From JACCXG01 sp963750935 (GTDB taxonomy: Bacteria > Acidobacteriota > Vicinamibacteria > Vicinamibacterales > 2-12-FULL-66-21): a stretch of 64,000 nucleotides of DNA. Positions 37,195 to 46,050 of the stretch are shown here, one piece after another; positions within the stretch are counted from its first letter, which is position 1, and every line of letters starts with the position of its first letter. Position numbers and translations under genes: made by a program. Where the stretch lies: contig CAVVSR010000014.1 in NCBI GenBank assembly GCA_963750935.1, forward strand, positions 682,001-746,000, read 5' to 3'. Below the pieces are notes generated by a model that was not told the origin of the DNA, did no database searches, and worked only from the letters and a program-made list of their open reading frames with translations.

Positions 37195-37980
37195 TTGCCG
37201 CCTGCCCCCCCGTCTCTCTCCATCATCGTTCCGACCTACAACGAGCGCGATCGGCTTCCCGAGCTCGTGACGGCGATCTTCGCGGCGTATGCCGCCGAAG
37301 GGCTCGAGGGCGAGCTGATCGTCGTGGACGACAACTCGCCGGATGGGACCGGGGCGCTGGCGGAGCAGCTGGCCCGCGAGCACCGGATCACGGTGGTGCA
37401 CCGCAGCGGCAAGCTCGGGCTGGGCACCGCCGTCATCGACGGCTTCGCGGCTGCGTCGGCCGACGTGGTCGGCGTGATCGACGCCGACATGAGCCATCCG
37501 CCCGCGCTGCTGCCGAGGATGTTCGCGGTGATGCAGCACGCGAACGCCGACGTCGTCGTCGCCAGCCGGTACGTGCGCGACGGCGGCACCGAGAACTGGT
37601 CGGGGATGCGGCTGCTGATGTCTCGGCTCGCCTGCGTGATGGCGCGCGGCCTGACGCCGGTGCGCGATGCCACGTCAGGATTCTTCCTCATTCGCAGGGC
37701 GCTGGCGCAGGGTGTGCGGATCTCGGCGGGGGGGTTCAAAATCTGCCTCGAGCTCCTGGTGCGCGGGCGGCCGGCGACCGTCGTCGAGGTGCCGTACGTG
37801 TTTGCGGGTCGCACCGCCGGCGAGAGCAAGATGAACCTGAAAGAAGCGCTGGGCTACCTGGTGCAGCTGCGCGATCTGCACCGTTTCCAGCGGGCGCTGC
37901 CGCGGTTCGCGCAGACCTACCGGCGGCTGACGGCGGACGGCCTGAAGCGGGCGGGTGACAATCGAGCCGGGCTATCGTGA
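37195..37980 (+). CDS. GT2 polyprenol-phosphate mannose synthase-like transferase
   Basis: A 261-residue DPM1-type GT2: SLSIIVPTYNERDRLPELV, VVDDNSPDGTGALAEQLARE (nucleotide-binding DD), VIDADMSHPPALLPRMF (DxD metal site), SRYVRDGGTENWSGMR. By family it makes polyprenyl-phospho-mannose or -glucose, the donor that GT39 enzymes use, matching the GT39 genes next door. A TTG start at 37195 is required because the conserved N-terminus begins only six residues later. It converges with the B12 radical SAM gene, overlapping by nine bases. Confidence 0.9.
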   Translation: MPPAPPSLSIIVPTYNERDRLPELVTAIFAAYAAEGLEGELIVVDDNSPDGTGALAEQLAREHRITVVHRSGKLGLGTAVIDGFAAASADVVGVIDADMSHPPALLPRMFAVMQHANADVVVASRYVRDGGTENWSGMRLLMSRLACVMARGLTPVRDATSGFFLIRRALAQGVRISAGGFKICLELLVRGRPATVVEVPYVFAGRTAGESKMNLKEALGYLVQLRDLHRFQRALPRFAQTYRRLTADGLKRAGDNRAGLS

Positions 37981-39498
37981 CCCTGCAACCGTCTTCGCCG
38001 CGCCGAGCGTGGTCGAGGCCGCGCCGCCGCCGTGCCCGGTGTCCGTTACACGGCCTCCGAACAGCGTCCTGACGAGCACCTGCCAGACGATGCCGCGCTT
38101 GGTGAGGGCGAGCCTGGCGATGTCGCCGGCGTGCCGCGCCAGGTAGCGCGGACGCAGGAAGAACCGCCGCTTCGCCCGGTTGATCGCCTCCATCACCACC
38201 TTCTCGTTGAGCCCGTTGCCGTCGAGCAGGTAGTAGGAATACTCCATCTTCGACCAGTCGTCGGCGTCCGGTCCGAGCAGGCGGTCGCGCACGCACTTGT
38301 CGTACAGCGCCGTGCCGGGATAGGGGACCGCCGGGTAGAAGTTGGCGAAGTCGGGATCGAGCCGCACCGCGTACTCGGTCGTCTGCAGCATCGTGCGCGG
38401 GGACTCGCCGGGGTAGCCGAAGATGAAGAACGCGAACGAGCGGATCCCGGCGTCGCGCATGTTCCGGAACGCGGCTTCGATCTTCTGGCTTTCGAGCCGC
38501 TTCACCATGTCCTTGCGGACGTCGTCCGATTCCGTTTCGATCCCGAGCGCCAGCATCCAGCAGCCGGCTTTCTTCAGCCGGTGGACGAACGCCGGATCCG
38601 TGAGGTTGTCGGCGCGGGCGTTCCCGAACCACTGAATCGGCAGCTTGCGGGCGATGAGCTCGTCGCAGAACGCGGTGAACGACTTCACGTTCAGCGTGAC
38701 GGTATCTCCCCACAGATAGAAGAACTCGACGCCGTGCTCGCGGTAGCTCTTCTCGATCTCGTCGACCAGCGCGACGGCGCTGCGCTCGCGGAACTTGTGC
38801 CCCTGGTGGATCGGCGCCACGCAGAAGTCGCAGCTGTACGGGCAGCCGCGGCTGGTTTCGACGATGACGTAGGGGCGATCGACGAGGGGAAGGGCATAGC
38901 CGCCGAGATCGAGCAGATCCCACGCGGGCTGCGGCATTTGCAGGAAGCCCGAAAAGCTGCCGTGCTGGCGGTGCGGGACGACGCTGCCGTTCCGGCGCCA
39001 GGTCAGCGACGGGATGTCTCCGAGCGCGTCGAGCGACGGCAGCTGCGCGAGTTGCAGTACCGCGTCCTCCGGCTCGCCGACGAACATGCCGTCCACGTGG
39101 GCGGCGCGGGCCATCGATTCAGCCGGCGCGGTGGAGGCGTGCGGGCCGAAGCAGAACAGCGGCGCGCCGTACCGCTGCTTCAGCTTGTGCATCTCGGCGA
39201 CGTCGGGCTGCAGCGTCGGCGTCGTGGTCGGAAACACGACGAGCGTCGGCGAGAAGCCGTCCGCCTCGAGCTTCGCGATCACCTGTTCGGTGGTGAGCCG
39301 CGCCGCGGTCGCGTCGATGAGCCTGACCTCGCAGCCGGCGTTGCGCAGCAGCGTGGCGAGCAGGGCGAGGGTGTACGGCGGCTTGGTGGTGCCGAGCACG
39401 TCCTCGCGTTCCTGGCAGCGCCCCTGGCGGGTGAACGCGATGCCGTTGATGAGCGGCGGATTGATCAGCAGCGTGCGCGAACCAAGCATCGGCGTCAC
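37972..39498 (-). CDS. B12-binding-domain radical SAM enzyme
   Basis: A 508-residue protein. The N-terminal half is a cobalamin-binding-like Rossmann domain (TLLINPPLINGIAFTRQGRC, YTLALLATLLRNAGCEVRLI). The radical SAM half has ETSRGCPYSCDFCVAP (CxxxCxxC cluster) and LALGIETESDDVRKDMVKRL. The C-terminus is helical. Such enzymes often methylate unactivated carbons or rearrange lipids. The GTG at 39498 overlaps the upstream SPASM gene as GTGA, and ATG 39489 is an alternative. Co-translation suggests both act on one substrate. Confidence 0.9.
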   Translation of the reverse strand: MTPMLGSRTLLINPPLINGIAFTRQGRCQEREDVLGTTKPPYTLALLATLLRNAGCEVRLIDATAARLTTEQVIAKLEADGFSPTLVVFPTTTPTLQPDVAEMHKLKQRYGAPLFCFGPHASTAPAESMARAAHVDGMFVGEPEDAVLQLAQLPSLDALGDIPSLTWRRNGSVVPHRQHGSFSGFLQMPQPAWDLLDLGGYALPLVDRPYVIVETSRGCPYSCDFCVAPIHQGHKFRERSAVALVDEIEKSYREHGVEFFYLWGDTVTLNVKSFTAFCDELIARKLPIQWFGNARADNLTDPAFVHRLKKAGCWMLALGIETESDDVRKDMVKRLESQKIEAAFRNMRDAGIRSFAFFIFGYPGESPRTMLQTTEYAVRLDPDFANFYPAVPYPGTALYDKCVRDRLLGPDADDWSKMEYSYYLLDGNGLNEKVVMEAINRAKRRFFLRPRYLARHAGDIARLALTKRGIVWQVLVRTLFGGRVTDTGHGGGAASTTLGAAKTVAGSR

Positions 39499-40742
39499 CG
39501 CACCACCGTCAGCGGAATCGCGCGCCGCGGCGGGGCCGCCACACCTGCGCCGAAGGGTTCGGCCACCGGCTGCGGCGAGAGCTCGACCTTGCAGCACCGG
39601 CGGCAGACCGGGAAGATGCCGTTCTCGACCAGGGTCTTGCGCATAGAGACGTACTTCTCTCCGTTCCAGACCTCTTCGAGCGACGACTGGGTCAGGTCGC
39701 CGACCTCGACGCGGATGAACGGGCAGAAATAGACCTTGCCCGAGAACGAGACCCGCGCGTGGAGGAAGGGATACAGGCACCGGCCCTCGAGGCGGGCGCC
39801 CGGCGTGTAGTAGTTGTCCATCAGCTGCGGATGGACCTTGGGCCGGAAGTCGAACAGCACGTTCTTCTGCCGGCACTTCTCCTTGAGCGCGCCGACCTTG
39901 GTGCGCACCCGCTCGATGTCGAGTCCGGGATCGGGCGTGACGAAGGTGCTGATGACCGAGGGGTCGGTGCCGCCGCTGGGATCGATCAGCCGGACCGTTT
40001 CCGCGACTTCTTCCGGCGTGCTGAACATCAGGTGGTTGAGCCCGATGGCGTCGACGCCGAGCTCCTCGGCCACGTCGACCATCTGATCGAGCGCTTCGAG
40101 CGTTTCGTGCGCGACCGTGGTGTTGATGCTGACGCGCAGCGGCGCGCCCTTGCGCTTCGCGGCCGCCTGCAGCCGGAGCAGGCCGGTCGTGGTGCGCTCG
40201 AACGTGCCCTTCACGCCGCGTGCGTTGTCGTGCAGCTGCCCGGGGCCGTCGATCGAGACGCTGATGTGCTTGAGGAACCCGGCGGCGGCCAGATCCGCGA
40301 GCGCCTCGGCGCGCTCCTCCGTGATGATGGTGCCGTTGGTCGTGAGGTAGCCGCAGGCATAGCCCTTCTCGCGGAAGAGATTCAGCACGGACATGATGTC
40401 CTTGCGCATGAAGATCTCACCGCCGGTGAGGCTGACCTGCAGGCCGGCCTGATCGGGGAACGCCTTGCTCAGCGCTTCGAGCGTCAGCTCCTCGCGCCAC
40501 TCACCCTCGATGTTCAGGATGTCGCCGACGTAGCAGAACTCGCAGTGCAGGTTGCACCGCATGGTCGCTTCGTAGACCGCGCCCATCGGCAGGCGGTCGG
40601 CGCGACCGGTCTTCTCGTCGAGGAAGCGCTGGATCCGCCGCTCGTAACGGCGCCGACGGAAGCGCGCCCACGCATGACGCGCGAGCGGCAGCGCACGCGC
40701 CTGCAGGGCAATCGATTCGCGCAGTTTGTCGGCCAGAACCAT
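39495..40742 (-). CDS. Radical SAM/SPASM-domain enzyme
   Basis: A 415-residue protein. YEATMRCNLHCEFCYVGD carries the CxxxCxxC cluster, LQVSLTGGEIFMRKDIMSVL the GGE motif that holds SAM, and HISVSIDGPGQLHDNARGVK a conserved strand. The C-terminal SPASM region (CLYPFLHARVSFSGKVYFCP, then CRRCCKVE) supplies cysteines for auxiliary clusters. The family modifies peptides or small molecules. Here, in a glycan locus, the substrate may be a sugar or lipid intermediate. No precursor peptide gene was found beside it. Confidence 0.92.
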   Translation of the reverse strand: MVLADKLRESIALQARALPLARHAWARFRRRRYERRIQRFLDEKTGRADRLPMGAVYEATMRCNLHCEFCYVGDILNIEGEWREELTLEALSKAFPDQAGLQVSLTGGEIFMRKDIMSVLNLFREKGYACGYLTTNGTIITEERAEALADLAAAGFLKHISVSIDGPGQLHDNARGVKGTFERTTTGLLRLQAAAKRKGAPLRVSINTTVAHETLEALDQMVDVAEELGVDAIGLNHLMFSTPEEVAETVRLIDPSGGTDPSVISTFVTPDPGLDIERVRTKVGALKEKCRQKNVLFDFRPKVHPQLMDNYYTPGARLEGRCLYPFLHARVSFSGKVYFCPFIRVEVGDLTQSSLEEVWNGEKYVSMRKTLVENGIFPVCRRCCKVELSPQPVAEPFGAGVAAPPRRAIPLTVVR

Positions 40743-40929
40743 CGAGCTGTCAGGTCTCCAGGATTCGAATGACGAGCGGGGGCCATCTCATCCGCTGAGG
40801 CAATTATCGGAGAAAGGGACCCACCATTGTAGCCTCTTCAACCCACCCTCTGCCACCACGGGGCGGACGGCTGAGCGTTCAGTTTCAACGTGTTGCAAGC
40901 ACGGCCGTGCGCCGAACAATGCCGTTGAG

Positions 40930-42501
40930 TCAGCGTCGCGGCCGCGGATTGACTGCCGGCTCCGTCTCGATCCGATCATCCGGGACGTCGGTCGAAATGA
41001 TCTCACCCGCCAGCTCGGTGGAGTCCGGCGACGGCATCGGCGGCGTGGTCCGGGCCGACACCGGGCGCCGCACCCTGGCCAGCGTGGCGAGCTCGGCTGC
41101 GTTGAAGAACCCGCTCATCCACAGGAGGCCTCCAAACACGGCGACCACGGTCGCCGGCCGCAGCACGACTGCAGCCAGCGCAGGCATGTCGGGAAGGAGC
41201 CACCCTGCGAGGAACGCGACGACGCCGGCGATGGTTATCCGGGCCAGCCGGCTGTATTCGTAGTGCACCGGGTAGAAGCGCTGGGAGAATCTGAAGGCGA
41301 TGGCCGTCTGCAGGGCATAGGCGGCCGCGTTCGCCCACGCCGCCCCCATCATGCCGTAACGCGGGATCAGCACGAAGTTCAGCGCGACGTTCGCGATCGC
41401 GGCGGCAATCGTCGCGACCGGGTAGTACTCGGTCCGTTTGGTGAGATTCAGGCCGATCGAGGTGAGGAGATAGACACCCTGGAACAGCACCGCCAGGCTC
41501 GTCCACGCCACCACGGGCGCGGAGTCGAGGAAGCGGCCCTTGGTCATGAGATCGAGCAGATCCCTGGCGGTGGCCGACAGCGCCGCGGCCAGGAAGACCA
41601 GCGCCGCGACCCCATACGTCGTGACCGTGCGGAACACCTCGGCGGCGCCCGGCTCGCGCGCGGTCGCGTAGTAGAACGGCGCCCACGCCGATTCGAACGC
41701 GCTGAGGAACAGCTTCAGGGTCAGGCCGAAGCTGACGCCCATCGAGTAGACGCCGAGCTCGCCAAGCGAACGGAACATCGGCAGAATGAGCTTGTCGGCG
41801 ACGGCGATCACCTGCTGCGCCGCGGCATGCGGCAGCCGCGGCAGGCCGAACCGCAGGCTCTGACGCAGGATGTCCGCCGAGAACACCGGCCGAATCAGCG
41901 GCACGAAGTGTCGCGCCAGGACCAGCATCAGGATTGCCGTCACGATCACGTCCGCCAGAACCACGCCGAGCACGCCCTGGCCGAACCCGACGATCAGTAC
42001 GAGCCGGAGGACGACGGTGACGACCGAACGGGCGAGGGTCAACAGGCTGTATTCGATCGACCGCTTCTCCATCCGCAGCACGTGGAACGGCAGGAAGGTG
42101 AAGCTCATGACCAGCGTGTTCAGCAGCACCAGCCGCAGCGCGGTCGTGCCTTCTTCCGAGTACAGTGCCGACGCCAGCCACCGCGACCCGAGCATGGACG
42201 CGAGCAGCAGCACGCCATTGCTGAACAGCAGGAAGAAGAAGATCGAGCTGGCCAGCCGCTGGCGATCCTCCCGCTCCGGGCTGTCGTAGAAGAACCGCAT
42301 GAACGAGCCGTCGAGCCCGCAGCGGGCGACGATCTTCGTCAGCACTTCCACCGCCCCGAGCTGCGCGAGGATGCCGTAGTCCACGTCCGTCAGGTACCTG
42401 ACGTAGAGCGGGAGCAGCAGGAAGTTGACGATCGAGACGGCGACGTCCCCGAGCCCGTAGATGGCCGAGTCCTTCGACAGCTCTTTGAGCTTGTGGAGCA
42501 A
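40930..42501 (-). CDS. Polysaccharide flippase (Wzx/MATE-like)
   Basis: A 523-residue, 12-14-helix oligosaccharide flippase: LSKDSAIYGLGDVAVSIVNF, LLPLYVRYLTDVDYGILAQL at the N-terminus, then repeated helices with LPRLPHAAAQQVIAVADKLI. The C-terminal 50 residues are polar and disordered. By family it exports lipid-linked repeat units to the periplasm. It lies four bases from the upstream methyltransferase stop. The 187-bp spacer on its 3' side holds TACAAT and GATAAT boxes that could start the SPASM transcript. Confidence 0.92.
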   Translation of the reverse strand: MLHKLKELSKDSAIYGLGDVAVSIVNFLLLPLYVRYLTDVDYGILAQLGAVEVLTKIVARCGLDGSFMRFFYDSPEREDRQRLASSIFFFLLFSNGVLLLASMLGSRWLASALYSEEGTTALRLVLLNTLVMSFTFLPFHVLRMEKRSIEYSLLTLARSVVTVVLRLVLIVGFGQGVLGVVLADVIVTAILMLVLARHFVPLIRPVFSADILRQSLRFGLPRLPHAAAQQVIAVADKLILPMFRSLGELGVYSMGVSFGLTLKLFLSAFESAWAPFYYATAREPGAAEVFRTVTTYGVAALVFLAAALSATARDLLDLMTKGRFLDSAPVVAWTSLAVLFQGVYLLTSIGLNLTKRTEYYPVATIAAAIANVALNFVLIPRYGMMGAAWANAAAYALQTAIAFRFSQRFYPVHYEYSRLARITIAGVVAFLAGWLLPDMPALAAVVLRPATVVAVFGGLLWMSGFFNAAELATLARVRRPVSARTTPPMPSPDSTELAGEIISTDVPDDRIETEPAVNPRPRR

Positions 42502-42505
42502 GCCG

Positions 42506-43213
42506 CTACGCCTTACGAAGCGTCAGGAGGCTCAGGAGGCACCAGCCGGGGACCGGCAGCAGGCGAGTCAGCAGCCAGTGCAGCGGCAGCAGCCGGCGCG
42601 GGTGCCGCCGGATGAAGCGCGTCAGCACCGGGACGGTCGGAAAGATGCCGCGGCATTGGACGAGGGAAAACCCGGCCTTCCGCGTCAGGGCCAGATATTC
42701 GGCGAGCGGCCGGTCGCCCGGATGCTTGTCGATGGATGCCGTGCGTATCAGCCGGCCGGTGAGCAGGAAGTGCACGCGCGACTGCAGGTGCGCGAGGTTG
42801 GGGACCGAGACGAACAGCTCACCGCCCGGCTTCAGGACGCGGTGCAGCTCCGACAGGGCGATCGACTGGTCATCGTAGGGAAGATGCTCGAGGACGTCGA
42901 GACACAACGCGCGATCGAAGGTGCCGTCGCTGTAGGGCAGCGCCAGCAGCGACCCGGTGCGTACGCGATCGGACGAGTAATTGGGATCGAGCCCTTCGAT
43001 GGCGAGGGTCGAGGCGAACTCGTCCACCAGCACACCCTCGCCGCAGCCGGCGTCGAGGACCCGGCTCTGACCCGGCAGGGCACGCAGCCACGCGCGAACG
43101 GCGTCGAGCTTCGCGAGATAGGTCGGGTAGTAGTCCCAGTCGGGATCGAGCGCGCGGTGATAGTCGCCGCGCGTGGCGTACTCCCCGTGACGGCTCACCG
43201 GAGCGCCGTGCAT
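42506..43213 (-). CDS. Class I SAM-dependent methyltransferase
   Basis: A 235-residue enzyme: SRVLDAGCGEGVLVDEFAST (motif I), GLDPNYSSDRVRTGSLLALP, DRALCLDVLEHLPYDDQSIA (motif II) and LHRVLKPGGELFVSVPN (motif III). The C-terminal helical extension is rich in Leu/Arg and could sit on the membrane. The ATG is six bases after TAAGAT on the minus strand with no Shine-Dalgarno, so a leaderless mRNA is likely. It is the first gene of the flippase transcript. Confidence 0.9.
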   Translation of the reverse strand: MHGAPVSRHGEYATRGDYHRALDPDWDYYPTYLAKLDAVRAWLRALPGQSRVLDAGCGEGVLVDEFASTLAIEGLDPNYSSDRVRTGSLLALPYSDGTFDRALCLDVLEHLPYDDQSIALSELHRVLKPGGELFVSVPNLAHLQSRVHFLLTGRLIRTASIDKHPGDRPLAEYLALTRKAGFSLVQCRGIFPTVPVLTRFIRRHPRRLLPLHWLLTRLLPVPGWCLLSLLTLRKA

Positions 43214-43265
43214 GCCGTGATCTTATCAGCGGCCCGGACAGGCTATACATATGGGGCGCCTGAAG

Positions 43266-45170
43266 ATGCCGGCGCCTCACCATCGCATGGTCGTTGACAT
43301 GACGGACGCCCCCGCTCCAATCGCGAAGCCCGCGGCCCGTCTGCCGGCCAGCGAGATGGTCAGGGCATGGGTCCTGCGCTGGCGCTCGCCGCGAACCGTG
43401 GCGCATGTCCTGGCCGTGCTGATCACCCTGTACGGCGCGCTGCTGCGGCTCGACGCCTTCGTCGCCAAGCACGGCGCCGTCGACCATCCCGCCTGGGCGC
43501 GCATCGCGACGCACCAGATCGCCCCCCTCGCCGACTACGTCAGTCCCGCGCGCATGAACTGGCCGCGCGAGCCGCGGCCGTTCATCGGCGGCGATCCGAT
43601 CAACTACCTCAAGTATGCGCGCGAGATGCAGGGCTTCTATCAGGCCCATGTCCGCGAGCCCGTGTACCTGGTGCTGACGCGAGTCGGGCTGTGGGCGATG
43701 GACGATCAGGACCTCGGAATCGGGCTGGCGTCCGCGCTCGGCTCGACCCTCGCGGTGTTCGCCACCTACCTGCTCGGCACGGCGCTGCTCTCACCAATCG
43801 CCGGCCTGCTGGCGGCGCTCGTTCTGGCGGTCGAATTCGAGGCCATTACCTGGGCGCCTGACGGCTGGCGTGATGACACGTTTACCGCGACCGTCCTGCT
43901 GTGTGCGTGGGCGTTCCTGCGCTTGCGGGCGCAGCCGTCGTTACGGGGCGCACTCCTCACCGGTGCGCTCGCCGGCCTGGCCTGCCTCACGCGCATCACC
44001 GCGATGTCGTTCATCGGGCCCGCCGCAGTCTGGTTCGTCCTCGACGGACCGAAGGGCGATCGCCGGGAACGCCTGCGGCACGCGGCCGTTGCCATCGCCG
44101 TCTGCGCGGCCGTGGTCGCGCCGTACTTGATCAGTTGCGCACTGGTGACCGGCGATCCGTTCCTCGCCATCAACTACCACACCGTGTACTACCGGCACGC
44201 CGAGGGATGGCCGGTCGATCAGCCGATGGGTGTCGCGGATTACCTGCGCACCAAGTTTGCCGAGCGTCCCGTCGCCACGTTCGACGTCGGGCTGAGCGGC
44301 CTCTTCGTGCAGCCGTTCAGCACGAAGTGGAACGGCCTCAATCTGTGGCTGCCGGAGTTGAGCCTGTTCCTGCAGTGGTCCGCGCTCGCCGGGCTGGCGT
44401 TGCTCCTCTTCCTGGTCCGCGGCCGGCTTTTGCTGGTGATCCTGCTCACGTCGCTGCTGCCATACACCTTCACGTGGAACCTGGGCGACGGCGGGGCATG
44501 GCGCTTCACCATGCACGCCTACCCGTTCTACATCGTCGCGGCCACCAGCGCGCTGGTCGCCCTCGCACGAGGCGTTCGGGCGGTGACCCGTCAGCCGGCT
44601 TTGTTGAGCCGCTCGCTCGTCCTGGGTGCCGCGTGGCGGGCGGGCCTGGTCGCGACGCTAGCTGCTGTTGGCGTCGTCACGTATCACGCCCTGCCCTGGT
44701 ATGCCATTCGCGAGGCGATCGCGAAGGGGGACTCGACCAGCATCGAAACCGGCGCGCGCGATCGGGTGTTCTATCGAAGCGGATGGTCGCCGCCGCATCG
44801 TGACGGCGTCATGGTCCGGGTGTCGCACGGCGATCGATCAAGCGTCCGGATTCCACTTCCCGATCGGCGCGCCTACGACATCGTGCTGCGCATCGATCCG
44901 GTCGTGCCAGCCACGCAGGAGCGCGTCCAGGTCCTGTTCAACAGGCATCTCGTGGGCGCCTTGAAGCTCTCCTGGAACCCTGAGCGGGTCGGCTCCTACC
45001 GCATGCCGATCCGGGCCCACATGGTGAGGGTGGGCAGCAACGAACTCACGATCATTCCCGAGACGCTGGTCTCCGCGCCATCGGCCGGCCCACGCTTCGC
45101 GTGGGTCGATCAGACGCGGCAGCTCGGCGTGCGCCTGTGGTACGTGAGAGTGCTCCCGATTGCGCCGTGA
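43266..45170 (+). CDS. ArnT/GT39-like membrane glycosyltransferase
   Basis: A 634-residue GT-C-like protein. FIGGDPINYLKYAREMQGFY carries the loop-1 acidic residue. A series of helices runs to about residue 480, followed by a soluble beta-rich domain (YDIVLRIDPVVPATQERVQV) of unknown role. It runs on the plus strand, unlike most of the locus. TATACA at 43244-43249 suggests transcription starts near 43256, so the ATG at 43266 was preferred over 43251. It ends three bases before the convergent STN gene. Confidence 0.82.
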   Translation: MPAPHHRMVVDMTDAPAPIAKPAARLPASEMVRAWVLRWRSPRTVAHVLAVLITLYGALLRLDAFVAKHGAVDHPAWARIATHQIAPLADYVSPARMNWPREPRPFIGGDPINYLKYAREMQGFYQAHVREPVYLVLTRVGLWAMDDQDLGIGLASALGSTLAVFATYLLGTALLSPIAGLLAALVLAVEFEAITWAPDGWRDDTFTATVLLCAWAFLRLRAQPSLRGALLTGALAGLACLTRITAMSFIGPAAVWFVLDGPKGDRRERLRHAAVAIAVCAAVVAPYLISCALVTGDPFLAINYHTVYYRHAEGWPVDQPMGVADYLRTKFAERPVATFDVGLSGLFVQPFSTKWNGLNLWLPELSLFLQWSALAGLALLLFLVRGRLLLVILLTSLLPYTFTWNLGDGGAWRFTMHAYPFYIVAATSALVALARGVRAVTRQPALLSRSLVLGAAWRAGLVATLAAVGVVTYHALPWYAIREAIAKGDSTSIETGARDRVFYRSGWSPPHRDGVMVRVSHGDRSSVRIPLPDRRAYDIVLRIDPVVPATQERVQVLFNRHLVGALKLSWNPERVGSYRMPIRAHMVRVGSNELTIIPETLVSAPSAGPRFAWVDQTRQLGVRLWYVRVLPIAP

Positions 45171-45173
45171 TTG

Positions 45174-45926
45174 TTACTGCCGGTCCTCTCCGCCAGGGCC
45201 TCCGGGGCCCACTGGACCACCACCACGCCCGGCCGGGCCGGGAATCGGCCGCCCATTAGGACCAAGCGGCGCGTAGGGGTTGTTCGGTTGCTGCGGCTGC
45301 GGGAGAAGACCAGGTCGCGGCGACGTGACCGGCGCCTGGTTCGGCGTCGTCACGTTCGGCGGCATGTTCGGCACCTGACCAGGGAACGGCATGCCTGGCT
45401 GTTGCATTCCCGGAGGAACCTGCGTTCCAGGCGGCCCGTTCGGACCCTGATCGGATGGATCGCCATCGTCGTCGTCCGGAGGCGGCTGCGCCGGCATCGG
45501 CGGCGGGAACGCCGGCCGATTCTGGTTGGCGTTGAAGGGCTGCGGAGCGGTGTTAGCGGCTGGTGGCCGGCTGGTCGCCAGAATGATCACGCGGTCGTAC
45601 AGCGAGGCACCCGGCACCGCGGAGGGACGCGGAGCGGTCATGTAGCCCGCCGCCGTTCTCAACAGGATGTCGAGCGCTTCCTTTTCAGGCACGTCGATCA
45701 ACTGCAGCGAGATGGGCCCGCCAACGACCTTGTCGGCGCCCACCATCTGCGTGCTGCCGACGCGCGCCCATTCAGCGAGGATCTGGCGCAGGGGCACGTC
45801 CTGCGCGATGACCGTCACCCGGCCGTCCGACATCTTCACCGTCAACTCGCCCGCGACCGCCGTCGAAGCCAGACCAACGGTGAGCGCCGCGAGAACGAGG
45901 CAGCGGAGGGACTTCTGCATTTCCAT
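45174..45926 (-). CDS. Secreted STN-domain protein with Pro/Gly/Asn-rich tail
   Basis: A 250-residue protein. It has a signal peptide (SLRCLVLAALTVGLASTAVA), then an STN (secretin/TonB short N-terminal) fold: GRVTVIAQDVPLRQILAEWA, ISLQLIDVPEKEALDILLRT. The C-terminal 120 residues are low complexity, Pro/Gly/Asn/Gln-rich. No secretin or TonB barrel follows, so it is a free-standing periplasmic STN protein. TATACT and a GGAG ribosome site precede the start. A second in-frame ATG two codons later has better spacing to GGAG. Confidence 0.8.
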   Translation of the reverse strand: MEMQKSLRCLVLAALTVGLASTAVAGELTVKMSDGRVTVIAQDVPLRQILAEWARVGSTQMVGADKVVGGPISLQLIDVPEKEALDILLRTAAGYMTAPRPSAVPGASLYDRVIILATSRPPAANTAPQPFNANQNRPAFPPPMPAQPPPDDDDGDPSDQGPNGPPGTQVPPGMQQPGMPFPGQVPNMPPNVTTPNQAPVTSPRPGLLPQPQQPNNPYAPLGPNGRPIPGPAGRGGGPVGPGGPGGEDRQ

Positions 45927-46050
45927 ATTCTCCAGGGTGGCCTTTGAGTATACGCCCTTGAGACGACCAATCGAGCTGTCCAGACTGGCAAAGATGCCCG
46001 AACGGCGGAGCCGGAATCGAGCTAAGTGTTGAGCCGGGCGGGTTTGGAGC

